Counted from the first letter of the stretch, positions 31,897 through 40,111 are shown. The stretch is DNA of 49,572 bases from Nonomuraea jiangxiensis (GCF_900099965.1 NZ_FNDJ01000049.1:1-49572), one strand, 5' to 3'. The notes: generated by a model not told the origin, from the letters alone. Numbers and translations: made by a program.

Positions 31897-33038
31897 TCCC
31901 GCCGATCGCGCCACGGTGGGTGGTGCGGCATCCCCTCTGGCCGCTGATCGCCCTGCAGGTCGTGCTGGCCGTACAGGTGCCCATCTACACGACCCTCGGC
32001 ATGGACGGCCCGGCGGGGAACCCCGTCGCGGCCACCGTCGCCATGGCCCTGGTGCTCTTCCTGAGCCTGCGACACAGCCTGGCCGCCGCCAGGGGCGAAC
32101 GCCCCGCGGGCTGGCCCTGGACCCTGGCCGCGCTCGTCGTGCTGGCCGACGTCCCGCTGTGGTGGGTCGGTTCGAACTGGCAGGCCGTCACCGCCTTCGC
32201 CCTCGCCTCCATCGTGATGCTGCTGCGCGGCCGGCTGATGCTGGTCGCAGCCACGTTGCAGCTCCTGCTCAACCCGGTGAAGGAGGTGATCGCCATGCTG
32301 GGCGACGGCACCTACACCACCCCTCAGGCCCTCTTCCTGGGCGCGTATGCCCTGTTCGTCCTCATCCTGTACGCCAGCACGCTGGTCGGCGGCGCCCGCC
32401 TGGTCCGGCTGCTGAACGAACTGGAGGCCACCCGCACCGAACTGGCCGCCACCGCCGTCGGCGAGGAACGCATCCGCGTCTCCCGCGACCTGCACGACCT
32501 GCTCGGCCAGAGCCTGTCGGCCATCTCCCTCAAGGGCGACCTGGCCCTGCGCCTGCTCGCGAAGGACACCGCCGCCACCCGCGCCGAGATCGAGAGCCTG
32601 ACCGAGGTCGCCAGGGACGCGCTCAGGGACATACGCGCGATCACCCGCGACGAGCACTCGGTGTCGCTGCGCACCGAGATCGACGGCGCCGCCGCCCTGC
32701 TCGGCGCCGCCGGCGTCGACATCCGCCTGGACGTGGCCGACCTGCCGCCGCTGTCCGGTCCCGCCCAGAACGCGCTGGCCTGGGCGATCCGCGAGGGCAC
32801 CACCAACCTGCTACGGCACAGCGACGCCCGCACCTGCACCATCACCGTGACCCGCGACCGGGGCGCGGTACGGCTGGACATCGTCAACGACGGCGCCCAG
32901 CCGCCCTCGACGCCCTCGCCCGGCACCGGGCTCTCCGGGCTGGCCGAGCGGGCCCGCGCCGCCTCCGGCACCTGGCTCACCACCGCTCACGACGGCCTGT
33001 TCCTGCTGTCGGTCGAAGTCCCCGAGGAGGTCGCATGA
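31893..33038 (+). CDS. Histidine kinase of NarL/DesK type
   Basis: A 381-residue membrane kinase. Five or six helices lie within residues 15-170 (PLWPLIALQVVLAVQVP through AYALFVLILYASTLVGGARL). The HisKA_3 dimerisation helix EERIRVSRDLHDLLGQSLSA carries the phospho-accepting His201. The ATPase domain has the N-box REGTTNLLRHS, G1 VRLDIVNDG and G2 GTGLSGLAERA, all complete. Short sensor loops suggest it senses the membrane or an intramembrane signal. It lies between the pseudokinase gene (ATGA overlap) and the response regulator (ATGA overlap), a typical actinomycete DesK-LiaS-like arrangement. Confidence 0.92.
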   Translation: MIPPIAPRWVVRHPLWPLIALQVVLAVQVPIYTTLGMDGPAGNPVAATVAMALVLFLSLRHSLAAARGERPAGWPWTLAALVVLADVPLWWVGSNWQAVTAFALASIVMLLRGRLMLVAATLQLLLNPVKEVIAMLGDGTYTTPQALFLGAYALFVLILYASTLVGGARLVRLLNELEATRTELAATAVGEERIRVSRDLHDLLGQSLSAISLKGDLALRLLAKDTAATRAEIESLTEVARDALRDIRAITRDEHSVSLRTEIDGAAALLGAAGVDIRLDVADLPPLSGPAQNALAWAIREGTTNLLRHSDARTCTITVTRDRGAVRLDIVNDGAQPPSTPSPGTGLSGLAERARAASGTWLTTAHDGLFLLSVEVPEEVA

Positions 33039-33640
33039 TCCGCGTACTGATCGCCGAGGACATGCACATGATCCGCTCAGCCCTGGTCGCCCTGCTGTCG
33101 CTGGAGGATGACATAGAGGTCGTCGCCGAGATCGAACGCGGCGACGAAGTCCTCGCCACCGCCCTGCGCGTCCAGCCCGACGTCGCGGTGCTGGACATCG
33201 ACATGCCGGGGCTGGACGGGCTGTCAGCGGCCGAGCAACTGTCCGCGCGGCTTCCCGGCTGCCGCACGCTCGTCCTCACCGGGCTCAGCCAGCCGGGCAA
33301 CCTGCTGCGCGCGCTGAAGGTGCACGTGAAGGGCTTCATCGTGAAGGACGCCCCGGCGCAGACTCTCACCGACGGGATCAGGCGTATAGCGGCAGGGGAG
33401 CGGGTGATCGACCCCGAGCTGGTCGCCGCCGCGCTCGAGACGGGCAGCAGTCCGCTGACCGCTCGCGAGACGGAGGTACTGCGCGCGGCGGCGAGCGGCA
33501 TCCGCGTCGCCCAGATCGCCACCCAGCTCTCGCTGTCGCAGACCACCGTGCGCAACTACCTGTCCAACGCCATCGGCAAGGTCGGCGGGCGCAACCGCAT
33601 CGACGCGATCCGCATCTCGCGCGACGCGGGCTGGCTGTAG
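33035..33640 (+). CDS. NarL/LuxR-family response regulator
   Basis: A 201-residue protein. The receiver domain has the acidic pair in MIRVLIAEDMHMIRSAL, the phospho-acceptor Asp54 in VAVLDIDMPGLDG, and the conserved Thr and Lys in TLVLTG and KGFIVKDAP. The LuxR-type output domain (about 138-201) reads SPLTARETEVLRAAASGIRV, QIATQLSLSQTTVRNYLSNA and IGKVGGRNRIDAIRI. It is the cognate regulator of the upstream kinase. Last gene of the operon; target genes unknown, though the neighbouring efflux and stress genes are possible. Confidence 0.95.
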   Translation: MIRVLIAEDMHMIRSALVALLSLEDDIEVVAEIERGDEVLATALRVQPDVAVLDIDMPGLDGLSAAEQLSARLPGCRTLVLTGLSQPGNLLRALKVHVKGFIVKDAPAQTLTDGIRRIAAGERVIDPELVAAALETGSSPLTARETEVLRAAASGIRVAQIATQLSLSQTTVRNYLSNAIGKVGGRNRIDAIRISRDAGWL

Positions 33641-33709
33641 CGGGCAAAACCGCGGCGGCGGCTCCGACGTCCCGGGTGGATTCAGCCATCGAGAGGGGAG
33701 CCGCAGGCC

Positions 33710-33955
33710 ATGGGCAAGGTGATCGCGAACGCGACGGTGTCGCTGGACGGGCTCATCGCCGACGAGTCGGATCAGGTGAGGCCGCTGTTCGACTGGTACG
33801 GCAACGGGGAGGTCGCCTTCAACGGCGGTGACCCCGAGCGGGTCTTCCATGTCTCGACGGCCAGTGCGGCCCACCTGGAGGAGACCTGGTCCCGGATCGG
33901 CGCGGCGGTGATCGGGCGGCGGCTGTTCGACCTCACCAACGGCTGGAGGCATGAA
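33710..33955 (+). pseudogene. Dihydrofolate reductase-like protein, N-terminal half
   Basis: From ATG 33710 (GAGGGGAGCC upstream): MGKVIANATVSLDGLIADES, then PLFDWYGNGEVAFNGGDPER, FHVSTASAAHLEETW and GAAVIGRRLFDLTNGW. This is the N-terminal half of RibD_C/DHFR-like proteins. The expected GG(R/K)P… continuation is absent: after NGW the frame runs 17 unrelated codons to a TGA at 34000. See the C-terminal half at 20267. Confidence 0.78.
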
Positions 33956-34034
33956 AGATCGCTTCCAGAGTTCCGCGTGATCCTTTCCCAGGTCGGGTGA
34001 GGCGCCCGCCTCGATGTGGTCGGCTTGACAGTGG

Positions 34035-34150
34035 TTACGAGACCCGAAGGCGGTCCAGCTGAGGGGCGTAGCAGTGCAAACCGAGTTCGGCCGCGACCTG
34101 GACCGCGTACACCGAGGACTCCTCCGCGCGGGCGAATCGCACCTGGATGG
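34035..34150 (-). pseudogene. C-terminal gene remnant, family not recognised
   Basis: The minus strand reads IQVRFARAEESSVYAVQVAA, then ELGLHCYAPQLDRLRVS and stops. It is protein-like but has no start and no recognised family. It sits between the DHFR-like N-terminal half and the next gene. Confidence 0.3.
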
Positions 34151-34215
34151 TTCAAGGTGCTGGTGCCTCGGTTCGCGGTATCGCAGCCCTCATGATGACC
34201 CGGGAGTGGCGGGAG

Positions 34216-34812
34216 TCAGGGGCGCGGCACGTCGAGAACGATGACGGGCGCGTTCTCCGCGAGCAGCTGATCAGCGTCGAAGCCTACCCCGGTGGTCTGC
34301 TCGGTGAAGGCGAACACGGCGGCGCGCTTGCCGTCGAAGTCGTCGCGGGCCAAGCCGTCGAGCAGGGTGCGCAGACCGGCCAGGGCGGACGGGTCGCCAT
34401 CCTCCTCCCGGCGGTCGCCGAAGACGAACTCCCACATCCGCGCCCTGATCCGCCCGTCGGCCGCGTAGACGACCGTGTGGCCGCCCGTGACGCGCCAGGA
34501 CGCCATCCACACCCGGGCGCCCTCACTGACCGTGGCGAGAACCTGGTCGGAGAGCCCGTAACCGTAGGTGAACTCCAGCAGGCCCCAGGCGCCGTCCCCT
34601 TCGAAGGCGAAGAGCACGGGCTCCTCCGCCTCCAGCGCCTCCTCGGGCGGGTAGGCCATGACGCGCTGTTCGGGGTCGCGACCGCCGTTCACGCGCCATA
34701 AGACGTCGTCGAGGCCGAGGTGCTCGCCGAGGGGCTGCACGACGATCCAGCAGAGGGCGTCCAGCCAGGCGACGCGGCGCAGGACGTCCCGATAATGATC
34801 TATCACCTGCAT
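34216..34812 (-). CDS. DUF6461-like protein
   Basis: A 198-residue soluble protein from ATG 34812 (MQVIDHYRDVLRRVAWLDAL). A central block has WGLLEFTYGYGLSDQVLATV and TGGHTVVYAADGRIRARMWE, then FVFGDRREEDGDPSAL; the C-terminus carries RAAVFAFTEQTTGVGFDADQ. The order of beta-rich middle, (F/L)xFxDRR and a helical TG(V)xxxxxLL end resembles DUF6461, an uncharacterised actinomycete family often seen in expanded, toxin- or immunity-like arrays. Assignment is by general pattern only. A strong hairpin lies just upstream of the start. Confidence 0.55.
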   Translation of the reverse strand: MQVIDHYRDVLRRVAWLDALCWIVVQPLGEHLGLDDVLWRVNGGRDPEQRVMAYPPEEALEAEEPVLFAFEGDGAWGLLEFTYGYGLSDQVLATVSEGARVWMASWRVTGGHTVVYAADGRIRARMWEFVFGDRREEDGDPSALAGLRTLLDGLARDDFDGKRAAVFAFTEQTTGVGFDADQLLAENAPVIVLDVPRP

Positions 34813-34823
34813 ATGAGAACACG

Positions 34824-34860
34824 CCGAGAGCCTCCGGGAGCAGGACACGGAGGCTCTCGG
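34824..34860. terminator. Strong 13-bp-stem hairpin
   Basis: Arms CCGAGAGCCTCCG (34824-34836) and CGGAGGCTCTCGG (34848-34860) are perfectly complementary around an 11-base loop. It lies upstream of the minus-strand gene, so it would terminate a transcript entering from the right, or act in that gene's leader. The gene it once served may be the decayed one at 35093-35458. Confidence 0.65.
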
Positions 34861-35092
34861 TGGGGATCATGAGCCGGCGCAGAACTTCCAGTGGTCCCCT
34901 CCAGGACGCGCTCGTCCGGCCGGGGACGAGCGGGAGGTCACGGCCCTGCGCCGATCGTTATCTCGCCCGGATGGAAGCCCAGTTCACGCTGACCGGCCTG
35001 ATCAGCGACCTGAAGTCATCGATGCCCAAGGTGTGGCCACGATCCGCATCGGACCTTAGCGCTGTTGAGCTCGTTCCTGTGGGCGAGCGTTA
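34861..35092. other. Stretch without a recognisable gene
   Basis: A plus-strand frame with MEAQFTLTGLISDLKSSMPK at 34971 is the only protein-like piece; no family and no ribosome site were seen. Most likely non-coding or decayed. Confidence 0.3.
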
Positions 35093-35458
35093 TCACGGTC
35101 GGCGGTGTGGGCGGCGCCGGTCAGGGCGGTGCGCAGCTCGTCGAGATCGCGGCTCGTCAGGTGGCGGTGATGGTGCCCGCCAATCCCGTGAGCCCGACGT
35201 GGCTGGTAGAGGAGACCGGCGGCCTATGGGCGGCAGTGCATTGAGCAGGCCGGTCGGCAGACGACTCTCGGCGGGTACGACCTCGTCACGTACGCCACCT
35301 TCAAGCCGTTCGAGAAACCGGTCGCCCAGCGGCAAGGCCTCACTGTCGAACACCTTTTCCAGCACCGGCTCATCCTCGGTAACAGTCCGCCCGTATCCGG
35401 CCACGCCAGCCCACCTATATCGCTTGACGCGACGCATGCCGTCGCCCCGGGCTCCCAT
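35093..35458 (-). pseudogene. Possible decayed gene, family not recognised
   Basis: From an ATG at 35458 (or 35437) the minus strand reads RRVKRYRWAGVAGYGRTVTE, DEPVLEKVFDSEALPLGDRF and LERLEGGVRDEVVPAESRLP, a plausible soluble protein. Around 35220 the frame turns unnatural (Pro/Arg-rich), while another frame continues as LTSRDLDELRTALTGAAHTA to a stop near 35058. This suggests one frameshift in a small gene. It could also be a real shorter gene. Confidence 0.3.
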
Positions 35459-35659
35459 CGCCGATCCGGCGAAACCCTGCCCGACGGCGCCCCGACCAGA
35501 GCGACATTCTAGTTGGCGCTGATGGTCAAGGAGTTGGCACGCATCGACAACGGAGCCGTCTCCGCGTTGTGGGAGCCTGTGCTCCAAGCAGGTGCCCGCG
35601 TTCTCCCCGGAATTCCGGGCCGGACACGCGAGGCGGGACGTCGGGAACAGGATGGTGAA

Positions 35660-36160
35660 GTGGGCAGGAATCGGCTCCTGAAAGGTGTAGTGGGTGCCGC
35701 CGTCATGGCATTTGGGCTTACCGCGATGCCATCTGCCGCATCTGCGGCGGCGGGCGATCGGATCAAGATAATCGAGTTCAACCTCTGTCTCGACGTCAAG
35801 GAGTTCAGCACCAAGGACGGGGCCAGGGTCCAGTTGTGGAGCTGCAACGGGAACGCCAACCAGCGCTGGAGGATGTACAAAGACGGCACCATTCGCAGCG
35901 CGCTCAACGGCAAGTGCCTCGACGTGCGCGAATTCAACGCCAAGAATGGTGCGATCGTGCAGATGTGGAGCTGCAGCGGCGCGTCGAACCAGCAGTGGTA
36001 CTGGAGCAACTCGAAATACACCCGCGCCGGATATCGCATGCTTCGAAGCCGTCTTAACAACTTCTGCCTCGACGCCACGGGTAAGCAGCACAAACTCGGT
36101 ACGCCTCTGCAGATGTGGAGCTGCAGTTCAGCATGGAACCAGGCGTTCCGCTGGATCTGA
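35660..36160 (+). CDS. Secreted ricin-B-type (RICIN) lectin
   Basis: A 166-residue protein from GTG 35660. A signal peptide (LLKGVVGAAVMAFGLTAMPS, cleaved after AASA) leads into a single beta-trefoil of about 130 residues. Three repeats each have a Cys-Leu-Asp start and a QxW-type end: FNLCLDVKEF…NANQRW, GKCLDVREF…ASNQQW, NNFCLDATGK…WNQAFRW. This is a complete carbohydrate-binding RICIN domain without a catalytic partner, so it probably acts as a secreted sugar-binding protein. The in-frame ATG at 35513 would add 49 residues before the signal peptide and is not preferred. Confidence 0.85.
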   Translation: MGRNRLLKGVVGAAVMAFGLTAMPSAASAAAGDRIKIIEFNLCLDVKEFSTKDGARVQLWSCNGNANQRWRMYKDGTIRSALNGKCLDVREFNAKNGAIVQMWSCSGASNQQWYWSNSKYTRAGYRMLRSRLNNFCLDATGKQHKLGTPLQMWSCSSAWNQAFRWI

Positions 36161-36249
36161 ACTCGGTCATCGTGGTTCGGTAGGTGAGTTGCGACAGCGC
36201 CTCCCGCACCCTGGCGCCGATCTCCGATGGGCTTGCCGCATGTGATGCA

Positions 36250-36340
36250 GTCATCGCCGAGCAGGTTCAAATTGCGGTGCTTGAGCGGGGAAAGCCGGGC
36301 GATGTCCTCCTCGCGGATCTCACCGGGCGGGCCACGCGGT
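36250..36340 (-). mobile_element. Tn3-family transposase C-terminal remnant
   Basis: The minus strand carries IREEDIARLSPLKHRNLNLL followed by a broken end. (R)xEDxARLSPLxHxxxNxLGRYSF is the conserved C-terminal block of Tn3-type TnpA. Flanking codons on both sides are unrelated, so only about 25 residues survive. Confidence 0.6.
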
Positions 36341-36681
36341 TGAACGGCCGCTCGCCGTGGCGGCGGATCGACAAGGTGCCGTCGCGGCACAGGTCCAGCC
36401 GCCAGGGCCGGTCGGTCCAGTCCGCCCAAGTCGGCGGCGCACGCAACGGGCGGTTCCTCAGGCCCGTGCAGCCCAAGGCCGGCGGTCAGCACCCGGCCTA
36501 GTACCGGGCCAGAAGGACTCCTCGTTCACCAGGTCATAGTTGGCGATTAGTGGCATTGGCAAGCTCTCCAACCCGATGAAGGGCGGGGCGGGGGATTTCG
36601 TTCGATGACGTACGGCCGCGCGGAGGGGGCATGCTCTGTTGCTTCTGCCACCGGCCCGGGGTCGGCGCCGATCGGGTGCCT

Positions 36682-37055
36682 TCAGCGCGCGTGCAGCGAC
36701 GGCACGATGTGCCACCACGATGGGGCGATGGCCCGGACCTTGGCCTCGAACGCGGCCGCCGCAGTGGCGGCGTCGGGCGGCGCGAAGACGTAGGTGATGT
36801 AGTCGCCGCCGCCTTGGCGGAAAGCCGGGGGCCGGCCGGCTCGGCCAGCGCAGGCAGGACCTCGCAAATGATCCGCACGTCCTCCTCGGAATCGGGGTCG
36901 CCGTGCACCACGGTGACCGGGATCCTGCCCTGCGTTGCGAGCGCGGCGTCGGCGAGGACGGCACGCTCGGCCAGCCGTCGTGCCCAGTCCGGCTGCCCTG
37001 GCCTTTCCTGCGGGTCATCGCTGCCGGGTGCCTCGGGCCGCTTGTCGGTGCTCAT
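36682..37055 (-). pseudogene. Frameshifted small gene, family not recognised
   Basis: From ATG 37055 (GAAAGGACCTCCCCCG upstream) the product starts MSTDKRPEAPGSDDPQERPG, QPDWARRLAERAVLADAALA and IPVTVVHGDPDSEEDVRIIC, up to EVLPALAEPA. At the GGCCGGCCCCC run near 36835 a slip is needed to continue as AFRQGGGDYITYVFAPPDAA and AIAPSWWHIVPSLHAR, ending at 36682. Both halves are protein-like and together give about 124 residues. It follows the coiled-coil gene by 75 bases on the same strand. A base-call error in the GC run is possible. Confidence 0.55.
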
Positions 37056-37130
37056 CGGGGGAGGTCCTTTCGTTGACGAGGAGTACGGGGTGGCCCGGGG
37101 GAGGGGACTGGCGGTTCCCCGCTGAGGCGA

Positions 37131-37640
37131 TCAGGGGCGTGCGGGGGAGACGGCCAGGATCGCGGCGGCCAGGGCCCGCCCGTGAGCGGGGGCGTGCTCC
37201 GGGTCGCCGAGCCCCATCCGGGTGTTCTGGTGATACAGCACCACGGTGCCGTCCGGGTGCCGGGCGACGACCTCGATGCCGGCGCCGGGCAGCGCCACGC
37301 CGCGCACGCCGTCACCGAGGTCGCGGCTCAGGTCGATCAGTTCGGGCAGCGCCAGCCCGGTGGCGGCCTGGGCGGCGACGAGCTGGTGGCGCGCCTGTTG
37401 CAGGTTCTTGCGGGTGACCTGCAGGCGGGTCTCGGCGGCGGTGACCTGTGTGGCTGCCGTGGTCTCGGCCTTGGTCCGGGCCTGGCGCTCCTGGTCGCGT
37501 TCCTGGCGCATCGCGTCGCGTTCGGCCTCAGGGCGGTGCCGCTCCTGCCGTGCTTCTTCGCGGAGGTGTTCCAGTTGGCCGACCTCCGGCCGGCCGCTGA
37601 GGCCACCGATGACGTTCCGCCCCTGCGCGGTAGCGGCCAT
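37131..37640 (-). CDS. Coiled-coil protein of unknown function
   Basis: A 169-residue protein. Residues 20-95 form a highly charged coiled coil (LREEARQERHRPEAERDAMR, QERDQERQARTKAETTAATQ). Residues 100-169 form a compact domain, LPELIDLSRDLGDGVRGVAL, GAGIEVVARHPDGTVVLYHQ and a final helix. No signal or membrane segment. It lies upstream of the frameshifted small gene on the same strand, suggesting a two-gene operon. Coiled coils of this kind occur in plasmid- and element-borne KfrA-like proteins, but no DNA-binding domain was recognised. Confidence 0.6.
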   Translation of the reverse strand: MAATAQGRNVIGGLSGRPEVGQLEHLREEARQERHRPEAERDAMRQERDQERQARTKAETTAATQVTAAETRLQVTRKNLQQARHQLVAAQAATGLALPELIDLSRDLGDGVRGVALPGAGIEVVARHPDGTVVLYHQNTRMGLGDPEHAPAHGRALAAAILAVSPARP

Positions 37641-37967
37641 CCTTGCCGCGGGCAGCGCCGGATGAGCGGCCTGTCCGGGCCCGAGCGGCCTATGGCCCTA
37701 TGCGAACCCCACCACGATCATCGCCACCGCCACCCAGCACCTCGGCTACCCCTCCACGGCCCAGACCTACCCCAAAACCTTCACACAGGCCTCGCCGCGC
37801 ACCTCATCGGGCTCACCGCGCAACGCCGGCCGCACTGACCACGGACGCCGCTGCCCTGTCCGTCGATCTTGTTGAGACCTCTACAGGCGGTTCACCGGAC
37901 CACCCTGTCGGCTGCATCGACAACACCGCTGAACCGCGGAGAGAGAACGAGATCGGCTGCGGGAAGG
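37641..37967. other. Stretch without an intact gene
   Basis: A plus-strand end (HTGLAAHLIGLTAQRRPH, stop near 37840) and a frame with ANPTTIIATATQHLGYPSTA are the only protein-like pieces; neither was recognised. Confidence 0.3.
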
Positions 37968-38105
37968 GGACGACCTCACATCTCCGAGCGCACCCTGGAG
38001 GGCCTGGATGCCGCCCGCGCCGCCGGCCGCGTCCGGGGGCGCGGAACCGGCAGACAGCCGTGGACGCTGAGAGGATCTTGGCCGCAGCGAGTGAAGTCTC
38101 TCTCG
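37968..38105 (+). pseudogene. Serine-recombinase (resolvase) hinge fragment
   Basis: Plus-strand codons GRPHISERTLEGLDAARAAG then RVRGRG, and after a one-base slip NRQTAVDAERILAA. This matches the segment after the catalytic domain of small resolvases ((I)xERTxEGLAAARAxGRxGGRPxAxD). The catalytic serine domain is missing. Confidence 0.6.
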
Positions 38106-38119
38106 GTCGTGAAGGGCTT

Positions 38120-38487
38120 TCAGCGCGTCGCCCGGTCGCGGCGGCGGCGGACGGCGCGGATCTCGGCGTCGGCGACCTTGCCGTCCAGCAGCGCGTACAG
38201 CTGCGTCGTCTCCGTGGAGACGTGGCCGAGGCAGCGGCGGACGGCCTCGATGGAGACGCCGGCGTTGATGAGTTCGGTGGCGTGGGCGTGGCGCAGCTGG
38301 TGGATGTCGAGGTCGACGCCAGCGGCGGCGCAGTAGCCCTGCCAGCGGTGGTGGGCGGCGTCGTAGCTCAGCGGCCCGCCGGTGCCGTTGATGGAGGCGC
38401 GGAACAGCGGCCCGGAGCCGACGAGTTCAGCGGCTTTGCGGTAGCTGCCGGTCAGATCGTAGGCAGCCAGGTGGCTCGGTCCGATTC
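38120..38487 (-). pseudogene. Tyrosine-recombinase catalytic C-terminal fragment
   Basis: The minus strand encodes about 120 residues with VDLDIHQLRHAHATELINAG, VSIEAVRRCLGHVSTETTQL and YALLDGKVADAEIRAVRRRR, then TGA at 38120. The HxLRH, LGH and final Tyr of the catalytic set are intact. The N-terminal arm, core-binding domain and first catalytic Arg are missing: the frame is closed by a stop at about 38488, just beside the VOC gene. Non-functional integrase remnant. Confidence 0.78.
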
Positions 38488-38494
38488 ATAACGG

Positions 38495-38914
38495 TCAGCG
38501 GCCGTCCGGGCTGGGACGGTGGTGGACGTACTCCACCACCGTCCCGTCGGGGTGCCGGGCGTTGAAACCGGCGCCGGTCGGCACATCCTGAAGAGGGAAC
38601 ACGATCTCCGCGCCCTCGGCCACCAGCCGCTCGTAGTACGGCCGCACGTCGTCCACCAGTAGGGTGCCCACCGTGGCCCGGAATGGGCGTATGGCCGCGT
38701 CGTCACCAGCGATGATCAGAAACGCCCCCACCGTGGCCAACTCCAGCCCCGCCGCCGCGAAGGCGAACCGCGCGTCGGCCGCCGTCCCCTGCAACCGCTC
38801 GTAGAAGTCGATGCTCTTGTCCAGTTCCCCCGGCGGCACGAACACCCGGATCAGCACGCGGGGTTCGGCCAGCCCGGAGGAGTCGTTGCGGAGTCGCCAC
38901 ATGTCATCGCTCAT
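38495..38914 (-). CDS. VOC-family (glyoxalase/bleomycin resistance-like) protein
   Basis: A 139-residue single-VOC-domain protein. EPRVLIRVFVPPGELDKSID, FYERLQGTAADARF and the second beta-alpha-beta unit (GTLLVDDVRPYYERLVAEGA, then FNARHPDGTVVEYVHH) show the paired module fold. The Glu in VVEYVHH is the usual metal-ligand position. It is divergent from an MmyB-like XRE regulator with 53 bases between the starts, so the two probably form a regulated pair. Substrate unknown. Confidence 0.88.
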   Translation of the reverse strand: MSDDMWRLRNDSSGLAEPRVLIRVFVPPGELDKSIDFYERLQGTAADARFAFAAAGLELATVGAFLIIAGDDAAIRPFRATVGTLLVDDVRPYYERLVAEGAEIVFPLQDVPTGAGFNARHPDGTVVEYVHHRPSPDGR

Positions 38915-38967
38915 GGCATCCAGAGTGGCGCCGGGCTCGTGCCGACAGGCAGGGGAGAGTTCATGGG

Positions 38968-39738
38968 ATGAGTGGCGCTCATAGGATGACGGTCATGGAC
39001 GAGGCCCTGCGCCGCGAGCTCGGCGCCCACCTGCGCGCGGCCCGCGAGGTCGTCGACCCGGCGGACGTGGGTCTCGCCGGTGGCGGGCGGCGGCGTACCC
39101 CTGGGCTGCGCCGCGAGGAGGTCGCGGCGCTGGCCGGGGTCAGCGTCGCCTGGTACACCTGGCTGGAGCAGGGCAGGGCGAGCACCACCCGCCAGGTGCT
39201 GGACGCGATCTGCCGGGTGCTCGGCATGGACGGGGCGGCGCACCGCCATACGCTGGCATTGGCCGGGTTCCTGCCCGCCGCGCCGGTCGCGGGCGAGGCC
39301 ATGCTCGGCGAGCCGACCCGGACGCTGATGGATAGCTGGACGTCCACGCCCGCCGCGGCCGTGGACGCGCGTTTCGACGTGCTCGCCAGCAACATCGCCT
39401 ACCGGCGCTTCTGGGGCGATCCGGACAGCGTGCCGATCGAGCGGCGCAACCTCCTCATCATGCTCGCCACCCCCGCGAGCCACCACCTGACCGACGTGGA
39501 GCCGCTGCTGCGCGGCCTGTACGAGCAGTTCCGGGCCAACACCGGCCACATCCCGGACGACCCTCGCGCCGCAGCCGTCGTCGATCTCCTGCGGCGCGAG
39601 CGGCCCGACGCCGGGCACTGGTGGAGCTGCCGGGCGGTCCGGGAATTCGCCCCCGTGACTGCCGGCGGGTTCACATTCTGCCTGCTGCGGCCGGTCGGCG
39701 AGGAAGGCGTCTACATCTTCACGCAGCTCCCAGCCTGA
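38968..39738 (+). CDS. MmyB-like XRE transcriptional regulator
   Basis: About 256 residues. The XRE helix-turn-helix reads RTPGLRREEVAALAGVSVAW, YTWLEQGRASTTRQVLDAIC. The C-terminal MmyB-like PAS domain includes VDARFDVLASNIAYRRFWGD and a conserved end (FRANTGHIPDDPRAAAVVDL, then FTFCLLRPVGEEGVYIFTQL). Members bind fatty-acid-like ligands and often control an adjacent enzyme gene. The start at 38968 has GGGGAGAG upstream; Met codons at 38986 and 38995 are alternatives. It is divergent from the VOC gene, its likely target. Confidence 0.88.
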   Translation: MSGAHRMTVMDEALRRELGAHLRAAREVVDPADVGLAGGGRRRTPGLRREEVAALAGVSVAWYTWLEQGRASTTRQVLDAICRVLGMDGAAHRHTLALAGFLPAAPVAGEAMLGEPTRTLMDSWTSTPAAAVDARFDVLASNIAYRRFWGDPDSVPIERRNLLIMLATPASHHLTDVEPLLRGLYEQFRANTGHIPDDPRAAAVVDLLRRERPDAGHWWSCRAVREFAPVTAGGFTFCLLRPVGEEGVYIFTQLPA

Positions 39739-39787
39739 CATCCTCCCTCAGAGGGCCGGGCGGGATAGTGAGCCCACTCACGAACCG

Positions 39788-40111
39788 CTATCGCGCTCGG
39801 GATCGATCTCGTCGGCGCCGATGGTGACGCACACCCACGGGTCGGGCAGCCGTGCCCGAAAGAACGGCTGGGTGGAGAACAGAGACCTGGCAGGTCCAGA
39901 TGCGGACGGTGCCGTCGGTGTGGCCCGTGGCCACACGGCCGTTCGGTCCGATCGCCATCCGCTCGACGCCTGCGTCGAAGCCGCGATAGATCACGGGTTC
40001 GGTGTCGCCGGAGACCGGCCAGAAGCGGACGGTGTCGGAGCCGTTGCCGGCCAACCATTGTCCGTCCGGGGTGAAGGCCACCTCCGAGATCGATCCGCGC
40101 CCGGCTCTCAC
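39788..40111 (-). pseudogene. WD40-repeat protein fragment
   Basis: The minus strand has SEVAFTPDGQWLAGNGSDTV, RFWPVSGDTEPVIYRGFDAG and RMAIGPNGRVATGHTDGTVR followed by IW: one and a half WD40 blades. Neither the start nor a complete propeller is present. After IWTC the frame is lost, and another frame (FFRARLPDPWVCVTIGADEI, stop near 39780) joins on, perhaps from a second lost gene. Confidence 0.6.

Noticed and set aside
34216..34701. Plus-strand frame opposite the DUF6461-like gene.
   Set aside because: Composition typical of antisense shadow; no conserved motif.
35093..36091. Minus-strand 332-residue frame across the ricin lectin gene.
   Set aside because: The part opposite the lectin is antisense shadow; only the stretch below 35458 looks protein-like.
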